Part shown: positions 10,364 through 21,525 of the stretch, in pieces | How positions within the stretch are numbered: position 1 is the stretch's first letter | How the letters are laid out: each line of letters begins with the position of its first letter | NCBI GenBank assembly: GCA_026545225.1 | Contig: CM048845.1 | Coordinates: forward strand, 117,803,033-117,867,032 | DNA length: 64,000 nt | Direction: 5' to 3' | Origin: Cornus controversa | Lineage: Eukaryota > Streptophyta > Magnoliopsida > Cornales > Cornaceae | The notes under the pieces: generated by a model | What the model was told of the DNA's origin: nothing | Seen by the model: only the letters and a program-made list of their open reading frames with translations | Database searches by the model: none | Position numbers and translations under genes: made by a program

Positions 10364-11244
10364 TCCCTTCGGAGAGTCAATCGTCTCCTACGGATGTTAA
10401 ATTGTAGGTTCTGTATGTATTTCTATACTTTATTTCCTTTAGTTTTCTTTAATTTTAATTTTTAGTTTTCTTAAATTTTTCTTCAATTCTAGTTGTATTT
10501 TAATGTTTTTTCTTTGAGTTTTTGATGTATAAGTTGCTTTCGGAGGATGCCAAGAGGTGTACCAAGGTATTTGGACTCAAGACGGGTGAAAAATAGTGCT
10601 CTCGGTTGACCTTGGGCGATGGAGACTCAAAAATATCAAGTCTCGGTCGAACTTGGGCGATGGAGAGTCAACGGGCCTTCAGGAGGGGGATCGATCGCCC
10701 CAGTCAAGGGGGATCGATCGCCCCAGATTTTTTTAGAAGTTCCCCACCAGCAGGTGGGCGATCGATCGCCCACGCTAGGGGGGATCGATCGCCCAAGCCC
10801 ATGGGTGGGCTGGCCGAAAATTTATTCTATAAATGGACTCCTTATCCTCCTATGTTGCTACTACTTGCATCCTAAGCCTCTTTGAACTCCAATTCAAGTC
10901 CTATATCATCCGGAAAATTAATTTCTTCAATTAGTGAGCATTGAACAAGAATTCAACATTGATCATCATCAACTTCAACATCAAATTGGATCAAAAATCA
11001 CTAGTTCTCAAAGGAAGCTCTCATTTTTTCAAGTTCAACATCAAAGTAAGTGAAGTTTTTCTTTGAAGAAATTGTTCAAATCTTTTTGAGGGCTTTTGAA
11101 GACCAAGTTTGGGGGATCAATTTGGTGCATTCATTTGTTCGATTTGGGTGGAAAAATTGCCGAAAAGAGGAGGTTGAAGGTTACAAAAGAATTGTGCACA
11201 CCAAGTGTTCGATTTAATTCTTCAACCACACTTTTTCTACTTCT
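10364..11244 (+). other. Spacer between pol and env-like ORF of element B
   Basis: AT-rich non-coding stretch interrupted by a GC-rich block (about 10600-10810). It holds a 41-bp-spaced direct repeat (CTCGGTTGACCTTGGGCGAT at 10601 and a variant at 10642) and four GATCGATC palindromes. Overlapping short ORFs here are low-complexity readings of the repeats. Confidence 0.7.
10684..10798 (+). repeat. Four GATCGATC-centred palindromes
   Basis: GGGGGATCGATCGCCCC, GGGGGATCGATCGCCCC, GGGCGATCGATCGCCC and GGGGGATCGATCGCCC occur within ~115 bp, each a near or perfect palindrome flanked by G and C runs. Every copy carries two GATC sites and an ATCGAT core. The role is unknown; such GC-rich palindromes could form hairpins in element RNA. 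Confidence 0.8.
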
Positions 11245-12468
11245 ATGGCACCAAAGAGAGCAAGTCACCAAGGTGCTTCAAGTTCACGTAATCCTCGCCA
11301 AGCGAGGCATGATCCGACCACAGGTTCTTCACGATCTCGACGAGAAGGTATTCAAGAGAGATGGCATCCAAGGGCGTTGAACTTTGAAACAACGTTTGAC
11401 ATAGCTGAACTTTATGGTATGTTTCCTGAGACACGATGGGGGATTTCCGACATCCGTCGTCGTCGGTCGGCATCCATTTTTGTTCCACTCTCATCTACCA
11501 TTTACCCGAGGCTTGTCAAGGTATTTTATCAGAACTTAATGCCGACACCTGATGAGCGGGATGTGCTTACTTCTTCCGTAGATGGAACAATAGTTCGAGT
11601 GGACATGTCATCCATTGCCATTGCCATGGGTTGTCCTCGTGAATGCCTAGCTGATTTATCTCATATCTATACTCCTTTACCCGATGAGTTGTCGGTAGGT
11701 AATGTGGTTGCACGATTGTGTGCCAACCAATTTTCTGGGCCGAAAAGGAATGCAGCTTCAAAGTCCTCAATGCCAAATCATTTATGGTTCCTTGACGCTG
11801 TTCTACTCAAGAATGTATGTCCAATTGGACATAAAACTGAAAGACGTCAGGAGTTCCTCAGAGCCTTATATGCCATACATTTTGGGCATTGGCTGTCATT
11901 CCCACAGATTGTCTAGGGCCAGATGGAGAAATTCTATTCCAAAGTTGTGGCCAAGGCACCAGACAGTGCAAGTGACTGGGAGTTTCCATTCCCTACTATT
12001 ATTCACCAGTTGTTTGTGTCACAGGGGTATGCAGTCCATGAGGACGAGCTTGCCTTTCCACGTGATCTTCATTATGGCACGCATGACTGGAACCTGAGTC
12101 GATCTCATATGCACCAGAGAGTCATAGCGGCGCCTGGTGAGGTATCTCGGTTGGCCCAGGGAGGAGAGCATGTAGATATACCACCACCGGTGGAAGATCC
12201 AGAGGAGATGGAGGCAGAGGAAGAGGAAGTGCATACACAGGCTGGTGGCCATGATTATCAATATTTAGAAGGGCAGATTGCTGGGTTGACAGCCCAGTTT
12301 GGCACCCTACAGACAGAGGTCTCCACACAGTTTGGTGCAATGAGAACAGAGATGGCGGATCACTTTCGTGACACTCGCCAAGAGCAACTAGAGATGAGGA
12401 GGATGATGCGTGCACTGATGCGCCAAGCAAACTTGGATCCGGATGCTCAGTCACCACCACATCCTTGA
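11245..12468 (+). pseudogene. Athila env-like ORF (putative plant transposon protein), one nonsense codon
   Basis: Frame from ATG 11245 to TGA 12466, interrupted by TAG at 11914-11916; the 3' half stays in the same frame, so the only lesion I see is this codon. The N-terminus is basic and Ser/Arg-rich. The middle (LNFETTFDIAELYG, LPDELSVGNVVARLC, HLWFLDAVLLKN) resembles the 'putative plant transposon protein' domain found downstream of pol in Athila elements. The C-terminus is acidic, then coiled-coil (QIAGLTAQFGTLQTEVSTQF). I see no clear signal peptide or membrane span, so an envelope role is only positional and function is unknown. Confidence 0.75.
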
Positions 12469-14097
12469 CAGGAAGGTAATCATCTTTTGTATTTTATTTT
12501 ATTTTTAGCTTTTATTCTTCTATTTATTTATTTATTTTAGTTAGATTTTTATTATCAAAAAAAAAAAATGAAAAATGAAAAATATTTTATTTTTTTTTAG
12601 GATTTTTCTCTTTCATATTTATTTTCACCCATATTATTTTCACTTGATCTTTGGGGTATAGTGGTTTGTTTTGACAGGTTGAAACATCCAAGTTTGGGGG
12701 TGTGCTTGCATTGCCTTCGTACTAGTGATGTACTCTATTTTCTTTCCACTACTCCATGATCCCGGTAACATCGTTCTTACTCTTCTCTATGCTTTGATTG
12801 GTAGTACATTGAGGACAATGTACGGTTTAAGTTTGGGGGTGAGGCGATGCCTATTTTTGTGCTTTATTGCATATGGGGGGAAATTGGTGTGAAAATCTTT
12901 CTATATTAGGATTTTATTTTATTTTATTTTCTTAGTTTATTTTTTATTTTATTTTGTTTTGTTTTTAGATAGAATGTTTTGACATTTTTCAAAGGATTAA
13001 TACCTTATGTAGGTGCATAACTTGCAATTTTTGAGTATGTTTGAAATTTTTGAAAACTATGGTTTGAATTATGTGGTTTTAATCATGGTTTGCAATAACA
13101 TGTTTTGAAGTGATTGATTTTAGTTTCCTTACATGCACAAACACACTAGCATAGTCTTATAGGGTATAAACTTTGGTTTTGAGTTATTAAGTTACATATG
13201 CTTGATATTAATTAGTATCTCTTGAGAATGAGTACCGATGATGTGTTATACTTGACTTCAATGAAAGAAAAGAAAGGAGAAAAAAGAAAAAAAGTGATGA
13301 ATAAGCAAATCAATTTGATCATTTTCATGAGTAACCGGGCCTCTATGCCTCACGAAGCACGGAGTGTTCGCGTCAAAAGTGAAAGGGTGAGAAAAGATGA
13401 GCATTGGTTGTCTTGATTTGTAGCCTGACTGATTCGAGTAATTAGGTCTTCGGGGTATCTTAAAGCCTAGTGCCCTAAAGCCATCTGGTTTGGGAGTCAC
13501 TGACTGAAAGCTTGCTACATGGATCTTTCAGAAAGCTTAATAGATCAAGACATTGCACAACCAATAAAGCAATGAAAAAAAAAAGAATAAAAAAAAAAAT
13601 GGAAAAGTCATGTATTCATGTTGGGAAGTATGATTTCAATAAGGGGAGCTAGTGAGTTAAAGGTGTATGTGCCTTAATAGATTCAGAGCTTGGTTATACT
13701 ACATGAGATGACTGCTAGTTCACTTTTCACAAGGGAGCTGGAGTTGATTATTTTGAGATATGTTGATGTGAATTATGCATGGGGACCATTGATTTGAATT
13801 ATAGAATTTGAAAGTTTGGAATTATTCTTGAATGCAAGTTTGTAACTATGTATTGTAATCTTCTTTTTGAATTAATGTTGAAACAGAATTTTGAATGTTT
13901 GTGGGTAACATTTCTGGAAACCCTCACGAGACTATACTCGTCCACTAGGGGGAACCTAGGGGTTTAAAGGCTTGTTGCATATGCTAAATGCAATCGTTTC
14001 TCCCACGAAAGTGGAGTTGGGTAGTTTAGTTAGTATTTAGTAGTTTCTTTTGTTTTAGTTTTGTTTTATTCTATTGCTAAGGGACTAGCAATATGTA
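12469..14097 (+). other. 3' non-coding region of element B with PPT-like repeats
   Basis: About 1.6 kb without a credible gene, T-rich with homopolymer runs. The purine-tract motif AGTTTGGGGGTG occurs at 12691-12702 and 12830-12841 as well as at the true PPT beside the LTR. The second copy follows an ATTGAGGACAATGT element. Extra internal PPTs could prime additional plus strands. Confidence 0.7.
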
Positions 14098-14109
14098 AGT
14101 TTGGGGGTG
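14098..14109 (+). other. Polypurine tract of element B
   Basis: AGTTTGGGGGTG directly precedes the TG of the 3' LTR at 14110, the position required to prime plus-strand DNA synthesis. Confidence 0.8.
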
Positions 14110-15621
14110 TGATCGGCATTGAATGTTACGCATTCTAGCCTCTTAACTTATGTATTTTATTCTCTTAGTGATATATTATTTTGTGATTTTACTTTGTTTT
14201 AGTGTTTTCTGTATTTTCAGGGCCTTAATGATTATTTCAGTTAAAACCAAGTTTTTGGGCTTTTAAAGAAGACATCCAAGATGGTGAGATGAAGCCTACA
14301 TCAAGGAGATTCACTCAACCATTTATTTCAACTCAAATCAGCCCAAGAAAGAGGTCCAAGAGAATTACAGCAGCTTAAGAAGGTTTCGGGCCTGAAGCCC
14401 AAATCTGCGCATAATGCAGTCTTAATCCCATTTTGGAAAATGGACCAGAAGTCTTATTTTTGAGCCTCAAATCGACATAATTCTCGAGTGGGGTTGAATG
14501 AAATTTGATTCTGCACACTTTTGTATTTCACAAAAATTTCGTAAATCGGACTTTTAGTGGGTCAAAAGTTGGGCCGAAGTCAGCAGAAAAAATCCACCTG
14601 ATTAGTGTTGCGGGAAACCCTAATTTATTCCTAATTGGATTAGGACTTTGGTGTATTCTCTTGGAGAATAAAGTGAAGACTTGGAGGCTGAGTTGGGAGA
14701 GCTTACACAGAGATTGGAGAGTCTGAGATGGCTGAGAAGAGAACAGAAACATATTTGCAGAGCCATTGGAGAACGAAGTCATACGCATAATTCATGAAGA
14801 TGATGCCTTCTTCCTCAACAGTTGAAGCTTCTTCTTCTACCATGAGCGACTAGTTCATCCACTAGGGTTTTGATGTAGCCCTAACAAAGCATCAATGGTT
14901 TGATTGTTTTAATTATTGGGGACCTTTATATACATGCATAGATTGTGTAATTGTGAGGATTCTTATTAAGGAATTGAGCAATAAAAGTCTTGTAAATTCA
15001 ATCTCAATGATTTCTTATCTTGTCTTAGATATTTAGTTGTTGTTATTGAACTCAATCTCTCTTATTTTCTGTGATCATGAGAAAGATTATTACACAATGA
15101 TAATCACTGAATATATTGTTATGAGCTTTGATGGATTATGCCTAGAGAAGATGAACCATACTGCACCCTAGATTAGAGTAGTTAGGCAGATGGCCCATGC
15201 CAATCGAAGATAGTCCATGACTTAGCCTTAATCATATGTTATCTTCTTGACGGATGAAGGTGAGCTTGTAGCCACCGACACCACTTATGCATGATGTAAT
15301 TCCCTTATAGTTGATTCAATTGACCATTGATTGTGGAGTTAGTGGTGAAATCAAACACCCTAGGTTTCTCTCCTATTATCTTCACTATCTTGTTTACTTT
15401 GATTTATTTTATTTTATCTTTTTAATTAGTTTAAAAAATCAGAATTCTTTTCTTATAAATTTAATTAGAATTAATTCTGTGTTCCAACTCATTAGACCAT
15501 AATCCCTGAGGTACGATACCCCTTCCTTTCGATAGCCCTATTCTGCAAGGAATTCGTTCTATTGCGAAGTGTGAAAATTTTTAATTGGTATACTTTTTGA
15601 GTCACACTCACACTCGAATCA
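14110..15621 (+). repeat. 3' LTR of Athila element B (1512 bp)
   Basis: Starts TGATCGGCATTG and ends CACTCGAATCA. Preceded by a PPT and followed by unrelated sequence at 15622. Matches the inverted LTR of A over its full length and the residual 5' LTR of B over 262 bp. Confidence 0.93.
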
Positions 15622-15926
15622 CCCTTCAAGACAAGTTGTTGAAGTTGGAGAGAGGAGCTAAAGCAACATTCCACAAGCTTTCCCGAACTATCCAGATCAG
15701 AAATACTGAGGTTTACCAATCAGGATTTGAGGATGCAATGGCACCTAAGGGCGAGCGATCCTATCCGGGCGGGCCTGCTGAATATGATCGTGAAATGGAT
15801 TTGTCTAGGCCTCCATACCAGGATCTTAATGAGGGTGATGAAGAGAAAGAGATCTCTGACATTTTTGCTGTTGAAAGAACTGTGGCCAATGCTCCAGAGC
15901 CAGCTGATGCCTCAGATGCCCTTTAA
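15622..15926 (+). pseudogene. Opposite-strand ORF remnant of the Tat element
   Basis: An open plus-strand frame enters from the Athila junction and ends at TAA 15924-15926. It is a coiled-coil-like start (LLKLERGAKATFHKLSRTIQ) followed by EVYQSGFEDAM and an acidic tail (LNEGDEEKEISDIFAVE). Its 5' part would lie left of element B. Extra ORFs antisense to pol are known downstream of pol in some Tat elements (for example Grande). The GFEDA segment followed by a DLS motif is reminiscent of such proteins, but I cannot name the function. It could also be a captured host gene fragment. Confidence 0.5.
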
Positions 15927-16239
15927 AATCCTACCCCTCCTTCTGGTAAATCTTGATCTCTTATTTCTTTTAGTTTTTCTTTTATATTTTCGTTCTTACT
16001 ATTTTCAAGAGTATTTTGTAATTTGAAATGAACTCTATTGAAAGGTGGTCTTTTCTTCATAATTGAGTATTTCTGCTACCTTCCCAAGTTCATCAAAAGT
16101 TGAGTTTAATCTTTTGACAGTTATGTTCTTAAATATCATCTCAATATTTCGGCAAACATGGTTGTTAACGTTCTGTTTGGTCAAAATTTAAGCGATTGCC
16201 TGATCGATTAAGTCAAGGTACCATTTTTTTATATCTATC

Positions 16240-16975
16240 ATTCGACTGGCCATATTTCAGCCAATTTCATTTATCTGAGACTATCAACTAGTCATGCTGA
16301 GGCATTTCTATTTGTGTCTAGCGTTCGGCTAGCCATGCCTTAGCCAATTTCATTTATTTGTGACTCTCGGCTAGTCATACTGAGGTCTTTCTAGTGATCG
16401 GCTAGTTATGCCTTAATCAATTTTATTCATTTGAGACTCTTGACTAGTCATACCGAGGTCTTTCTGGCATTTGGCTAATCATGCCTTAGCCAATTTCATT
16501 CATTTGAGACTCTCGACTAGCCATGACGAGGTCTTTCTAACGTTTGACTAGTCATGCCTTAGCTAATTTCATTCATTTGTAACTCTCGGCTAGTCATACC
16601 GAGGTCTTTCTAGCGTTTCGTTAGTCGTGTCTTAACCAATTTCATTCATTTGAGACTTTCAGCTAGTCATGCCGAGGTCTTTTTAGCGTTCGGTTAGCCA
16701 TGCCTTAGCCAATTTCATTTATTTGAGACTCTCGGCTAGTTATGTTGGGATATTTCTGGCGTTTGACTAGTCATACCTTAGCCAATTTCATTAATTTGAG
16801 ATTCTCAGCTAGTCATGCCAAGGTCTTTCTGGCGTTCGGCTAGTCATGTCCTAGCCAATTTCATTCATTTGAGACTTTCGGCTAGTCATGCGAGGATTTT
16901 TCTGGCATTCGACTAGTCATGCCTTAACCAATTTCATTCATTTAAGACTTTTGGCTAGTCATTATGAAGTCTTTT
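16240..16975 (-). repeat. 73-bp tandem array (10 copies) in the Tat 3' region
   Basis: Anchored on the CCAATTTCATT motif, units begin at 16261, 16344, 16417, 16490, 16563, 16636, 16709, 16782, 16855 and 16928. The first step is 83 bp, the next eight are each exactly 73 bp. Copies differ by substitutions only. Each unit holds two CGGCTAGTCATGCC-like half-repeats, one reading TCGGCTAGTCATGCCGA, a 5-bp stem with 7-nt loop. Tandem arrays between pol and the 3' LTR are typical of Tat elements and can seed satellites. Confidence 0.92.
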
Positions 16976-17329
16976 AAAGAAAAAATAAAGGAAAAATGGG
17001 CAAGATAGTGGGATTGCGTAGCAGGTTTTGCTCCGTTGCACAATTCAACTGCCTTTATGGGTTGTAAACAAATTTCAATATATCAATTCGAGAGAAATCT
17101 CTTAACAATTCGATGTGGGATCTCACAAGTTTTATTTGAAGAAAGCACCATATAGGGGTTCATACGTAGTACCTTTTCAAGTGCATTGGATTCCAAGATT
17201 TTTGGACTATAGCTTCATCCCCATGTACCTTTCGCATCCTGTAAGCCCCTTTTCCAATAAATTCAATTATTTCAAATGGTATTTCCTATTTTGCTATCAG
17301 TTTGCTCGCATTTAGTTCTTTTGTGTTGT
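16976..17329 (-). other. Tat 3' non-coding segment next to integrase
   Basis: Between the 73-bp array and the integrase remnant I see no gene and no LTR. The sequence is unstructured and probably degenerate end of pol or 3' UTR. Confidence 0.5.
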
Positions 17330-17332
17330 CGG

Positions 17333-18300
17333 TCACTTTGCACAGAACCCAATCTCCTTGTTCAAATGTTTGAAGCTTGACCTTCTTGTTATAAACATTA
17401 CGGTGGTTCTGTTGGTAAATCTGATCTTTGCAGACTCCTTTTTTTCTTTAAACAAGTCTAAGTTATGCTTGATCTGTTGATAATTTTCTTGTTCTTCGAA
17501 TGTTTCGGTTCTTAGGGTAGGGATTCCAAGCTCGATCGATACTACAGCTTCCATTCTATTTGTCATACTAAAAGGACTGCAACACGTCAGTCGACGAGAA
17601 GTGGTTCGGTATGCCCACAACACATTTGGTAGTTCTTCTAACCAGTGGCCTTTCTTTTATTCCAATTTCTTTATGATGTTAGCAAAGACAGTCTTGTTCG
17701 TGATTTCGTCTTGCCAATTCCCTTGTGGGTACGATATTGAGGAAAGCTTCTGATTTATTCCATACTTTGTGAAGAACCTCTAAACAAACTGGTTGTCCAT
17801 ATTTTCCCATTGTCCATGATTATCGACGTTGGGATGCCAAAACAACATATAATGTTGTTCCAAATGAATTTCTCCACTTGTGAGTGCGTTATTGAGGCGT
17901 ATACCTCAGCTTCAACCCACTTGGTGAAATAATCCATGGCCAGGAGGACATATTTCTTTTTTATCATTGCGGTCAGTAGAGGACCCACTACATCCATTCC
18001 ACATTTGGCGAATGGCTACGGGCTGGTTATCAAATTCAGATTTTTGGGTGACTGATGCAGCAGCTATGTATGCCTTTGGCATTTATCATAATTTCTAGAG
18101 TATTCCGCTGCGTTGTGTGACATGTATAGCCAGAAATACCCTAGCGTCAAAGTTTTTGAGCTAATGATCTTCCTCCCGAATGGTTCCCGAAAACTCCCTC
18201 GTGAATTTCTTTCAAGACTTTTCTGGCTTCTAAGGGTGCCAGACATCGTAGCAATGGTCCTGAATAAAACCTCCTGTAAAAGTGGTTATTTACGATGGAG
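17333..18300 (-). pseudogene. Tat integrase remnant
   Basis: Fragments in shifting frames: zinc-finger part (RCLAPLEARKVLKEIHEGVF, then AEYSRNYDKCQRHT), core (MDVVGPL, VLLAMDYFTKWVEAE, FGIPTSIIMDNGK) and C-terminal LWAYRT. The DDE core keeps the second Asp in MDNG. Stops and frameshifts separate the pieces, so no integrase can be made. Confidence 0.85.
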
Positions 18301-19260
18301 TATTTGGCCGACTTCATTCTCAATTTCTTAGACTCTTCTTTTCGTTCGGGAAGGATCTCATTCTTAAGATATGCCTTGATCGGATCCATCCAACTCGGCT
18401 CTCTTGGAATTACCAGCACCTCGTGTGGCTTTGTAGTGCTCGATTCGTTTAGTTCCTCTACAGATGAAACCCTGGTCAAGGATTCATCTGCATAGGTGGC
18501 CGAGCAGGCTAGTCGATCAGCCACCTCATTCTCCTCTCGGGGAATATGGTTTAGTTTTACCTTATCAAATTCTTTCAGACCCTTGATCACTTTATCTCGG
18601 TAGGCATTCATCTTTTCTTCCTTTACCTGGTATTCTCTGTTAACCTAACTCATGATTAATTGAGAGTCGTTGAAAATGCATAACTGTTTTATTTTTAATG
18701 ATTTTGCCAGTCGGAGCCATGCGAGGACATCTTCGTATTTTACCACATTGTTAGAGGCTTCGAAATTAAACCTAACTACATGGTGTAAGGTAGTTCTGTT
18801 TGGAGTCTTGGCCTTAATCCCTGCCCCTGCCTTTTCTTGGTTTGATTATCCATCCATGTAGATTTCCCATACAGGTGGTTCTCTCCTTCCTCCTCTAGTT
18901 CATCATATTCCAGTAGGAACTCTACCATCACCTGACCTTTTTTGGCCGTTCTGGGTTCGAAATGGATGTTACACACTGAGGTCCATGGCCCATTTCATCA
19001 ATCTTCCGGTCATGTCTGATTTGCTAAGGATCGCCTTGAGCGGTAAAATTATCAGGACGATTATTGGATAGGACTCGAAGTAGTGTTCAAATTTCTTTTT
19101 GGCATGAAAGAGGGCTAGGATTAGCATCTCTGATTTTAAATATCTGCTCTCAGTGTCAGTTAATATCTTGCTGGAGTAATACACTAGTTGTTGCTTCCGA
19201 TATTCTTCTTGGACTAGTGCAGCACTTGTGGATATTTTTGATATTGCCAAGTATAAGTAT
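18300..19260 (-). pseudogene. Tat dual RNase H region remnant
   Basis: Two RNase H modules follow RT. The first (SAALVQEEYRKQQLVYYSSK, HAKKKFEHYFESYPI, about 18969-19250) is the usual gypsy type. The second (about 18490-18860) has a WEIYMDG-type start with an in-frame stop, FNFEASN, LKIKQLCIFNDSQLI and ends KLNHIPREENEVADRLA, the archaeal-type RNase H (aRH) layout. The pair supports the Tat assignment. Several stops and frame shifts are visible. Confidence 0.8.
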
Positions 19261-19460
19261 AGTGCTTTTTCAGATTGGTGTTGTGGTCATGTATTTTTTT
19301 AACTTTTTCAACACTTATGTCTGATCCTTTCCCTATATGTTTTTTCCTTTCTTTTGATAACGTCGAATAAAGATTTGCATATATCGGAGAGACGAGATAT
19401 GAATCGACTTAGCGCTGTAATTCGACCGGTTAGGACTTGAACTTCCCTGTGGGTCTTTGG

Positions 19461-20012
19461 TTATAAACTTTGGATCAGTGTCGACGCTTGTGATAGACTC
19501 ATCTCTATCCTAGTTCGGCTGACCATATGAGCGAGAAATTGTCCTGATGAGATATCGAATGAACACTTCATCGGATTCAACTTTACGCGGTGCTTTCTGA
19601 GAGTTTCGAACACTTCTTGTAAATGCTCCAGGTGATCTTGCTTCCTTTTGCTTTTGACCACCATGTCGTCAATATAGGCTTCCACGGTGTTATCGATCTG
19701 ACTTTTGAAGACTCGGCTGATCATTCGTTGGTATGTTGCCCCTGCAATTTTTAGTTCGAAAGACATCACCTTATAACAGTAAATGTCTCCCTCGATGATA
19801 AACGATGTCTTCTCTTCGTCCTTCGGATTCATCGAGATCTGGTTGTACCCTGAGTAAGCGTCCAAGAAGGTTAGTCGTTCGTACCCAACTGTAGTGTCCA
19901 CCATTTGATCTATCTTGGGAAGAAGGTAACAATATTTTGGACATGCTCTGTTTAGGTTAGTGAAGTCGATACACACTCTCCATTTCCCATTCTTTTTTCT
20001 CACTACCACCAT
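19461..20012 (-). pseudogene. Tat reverse transcriptase remnant
   Basis: The longest surviving frame of the element. KKNGKWRVCIDFTNLNRACP, LTFLDAYSGYNQI, KTSFIIEGDIYCYKVMSF and the catalytic AYIDDMVVKS motif are all readable, as is the thumb region (VETLRKHRVKLNPMKCSF-like). The frame ends after the connection region with stops before RNase H. It lacks the N-terminal fingers in this frame. Confidence 0.9.
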
Positions 20013-20395
20013 GTTTGACAGCCATTCTAAATACCTTACCTCCCTAATACAACATGCTTGTAATAATCGACCAACCTCTTCGGCGATTATCTTGTTTCTC
20101 TCTGGGGCAAATCTTCTCTATTTCAGCTTAATAGGGATGTTATTTGGGTCGACATTCAAAGAGTGTTCTACCAGGGTAGGGTCTATGTCAAACATATCGA
20201 GATGGCTCCAAACAAACACGTCCATGTTTCTTCTTAGCACATAACTAACTTGTTTATCTCTTTTTTTTACAAAAGTGTCTCGATTTGCGTACTCCTGTTC
20301 TCTTCTGGGCTTCTGAGTTGGACTACCTGAAGTGGTTCTACGGGTTGTGACGTATTCCTGTCATTTTTCTTAGATGCACCAAGTTTTTGTGATTG

Positions 20396-20900
20396 TTATT
20401 GGATGTTATTCCCTGTGTTGACTCCTTTCTTTTTTGGCCTGCGTTTGGTCGTCGGCGAGTAGCATTCTTTTGCTGCTACTTGGTCACCAAGTAGATCCAC
20501 TGTCCTTTTCCTATCCAAAGTTAAACATCTCATCACTTGGTACAAGGTTGATGGTACTCCTTGTATCCTGTAAATACATCCTTTTCCCATAATGAGATTG
20601 TATGACGAGTGGACGTCTACTATCACAAATTGCTCTCGCAGTGTCCTGTGTGCTACCCTCACAAACAATGATATCGTCCCGATTAGGGTGACTCTGTTTC
20701 CATCAAAACCTATGAGTGGGCCCTCGACTGGCTTTACTTGATCATCTCCGATCCCGATCTATTTGTAAACTTTGAGTGTCATTATGTTGGCACTCAAACT
20801 TGCGTCGATGAGAACTCTCTTAATTCGACAGTTAGCCACAAAAAGACTGATCACCAGTGGATCTTCATGAAAACCCTCATCAGGTCTGGATCTCCAAATG
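20396..20900 (-). pseudogene. Tat protease region remnant
   Basis: The minus strand encodes REQFVIVDVHSSYNLIMGKG followed by YRIQGVPSTLYQVMRC and DQVAAKECY. This is the C-terminal part of the Tat retropepsin region, which normally reads VVD..S.YN.I.GRP. The active-site Asp region upstream (about 20780-20830, SLSANIMTL-like) is degenerate. Confidence 0.7.
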
Positions 20901-21525
20901 CGATTTAAGCGTTGGTATTTTTGCTTTGGACCGAATTAACCTCCTCTAACCTCTACAATCTTTTTGCCTGACGGAGGCTAGATCTACCTATGTCCTGATC
21001 CTCTCGAGTTGTATAACCGTGTATGGTGTTGATTGTTCTGACTGGATTCAGATTTAGGTTTTCTCTGCGTTCAGGATCTAGCGTTCGTTCTAATTGGGGT
21101 GTTTCTTTGCCACATATTCGATCAACCCTCCCTTGGCTATGATCGCCTCCATCTACCAACCCTCCCTTGGCTATGATAACCTCCATCTGTCCCCTCATAT
21201 TTTGGCACTCGTTGGTGGTGTGTCCATAATTCTGATGTAAGGCGCAATGCTTGCTCTTATCTCTAAGCTCGGCTAGAATCCGGATGGGAGGTGGTGTTCG
21301 GAATATGCCTCGGCCTTTTGTTTTCTTGGTATAGCCTGGCCAGAGTGCACTTCAATGGGGTATTCTTTTCCTCAAATCTGGGTCACTTCTCAGATTTCAT
21401 AGAATGGGAGAAACCCTACCCTGGCCCTTCGATTTATGCCATTTTTGTTTGGATTGGGTGCCGATGCTTATCAAGGTTAATCTCTACTGACGCAGCGCTT
21501 CATCTTTTTCAAGACTGAGGTATCC
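20901..21525 (-). other. Degenerate Tat gag-PR linker
   Basis: This segment should encode the nucleocapsid/linker. Basic short frames (for example 20953-21198, RREN.N..PVRTINTIHGYT) are visible but no reliable zinc knuckle. An 18-20 bp phrase (CCCTCCCTTGGCTATGAT) is directly repeated at about 21127 and 21161. Confidence 0.5.

Larger units (their letters stand above)
4728..15621 (+). mobile_element. Athila-type Ty3/gypsy retrotransposon B, interrupted and RT-less
   Basis: Plus-strand order: 3'-terminal part of the 5' LTR, PBS, gag, [inserted solo LTR], PR, INT, spacer, env-like ORF, long 3' region with three PPT-like motifs, PPT, full 3' LTR. RT and RNase H are absent. Over the shared 262 bp the two LTRs differ at about five positions by eye, so insertion looks recent. 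Defects seen: gag split by a solo LTR, a nonsense codon just after the integrase catalytic Glu, and a nonsense codon in the env-like ORF. It inserted into the 3' region of the Tat element. The right flank CCCTT (15622-15626) is the expected target duplication; its partner lies beyond the left edge. Confidence 0.92.

Noticed and set aside
10606-10885. Overlapping ORFs with GDRSP/GGSIAP repeats
   Set aside because: The peptide repeats are direct readings of the GATCGATC palindromes; not conserved protein.
16240-16975. CRISPR-like array
   Set aside because: Units are head-to-tail 73-bp copies with no unique spacers, in a plant retrotransposon.
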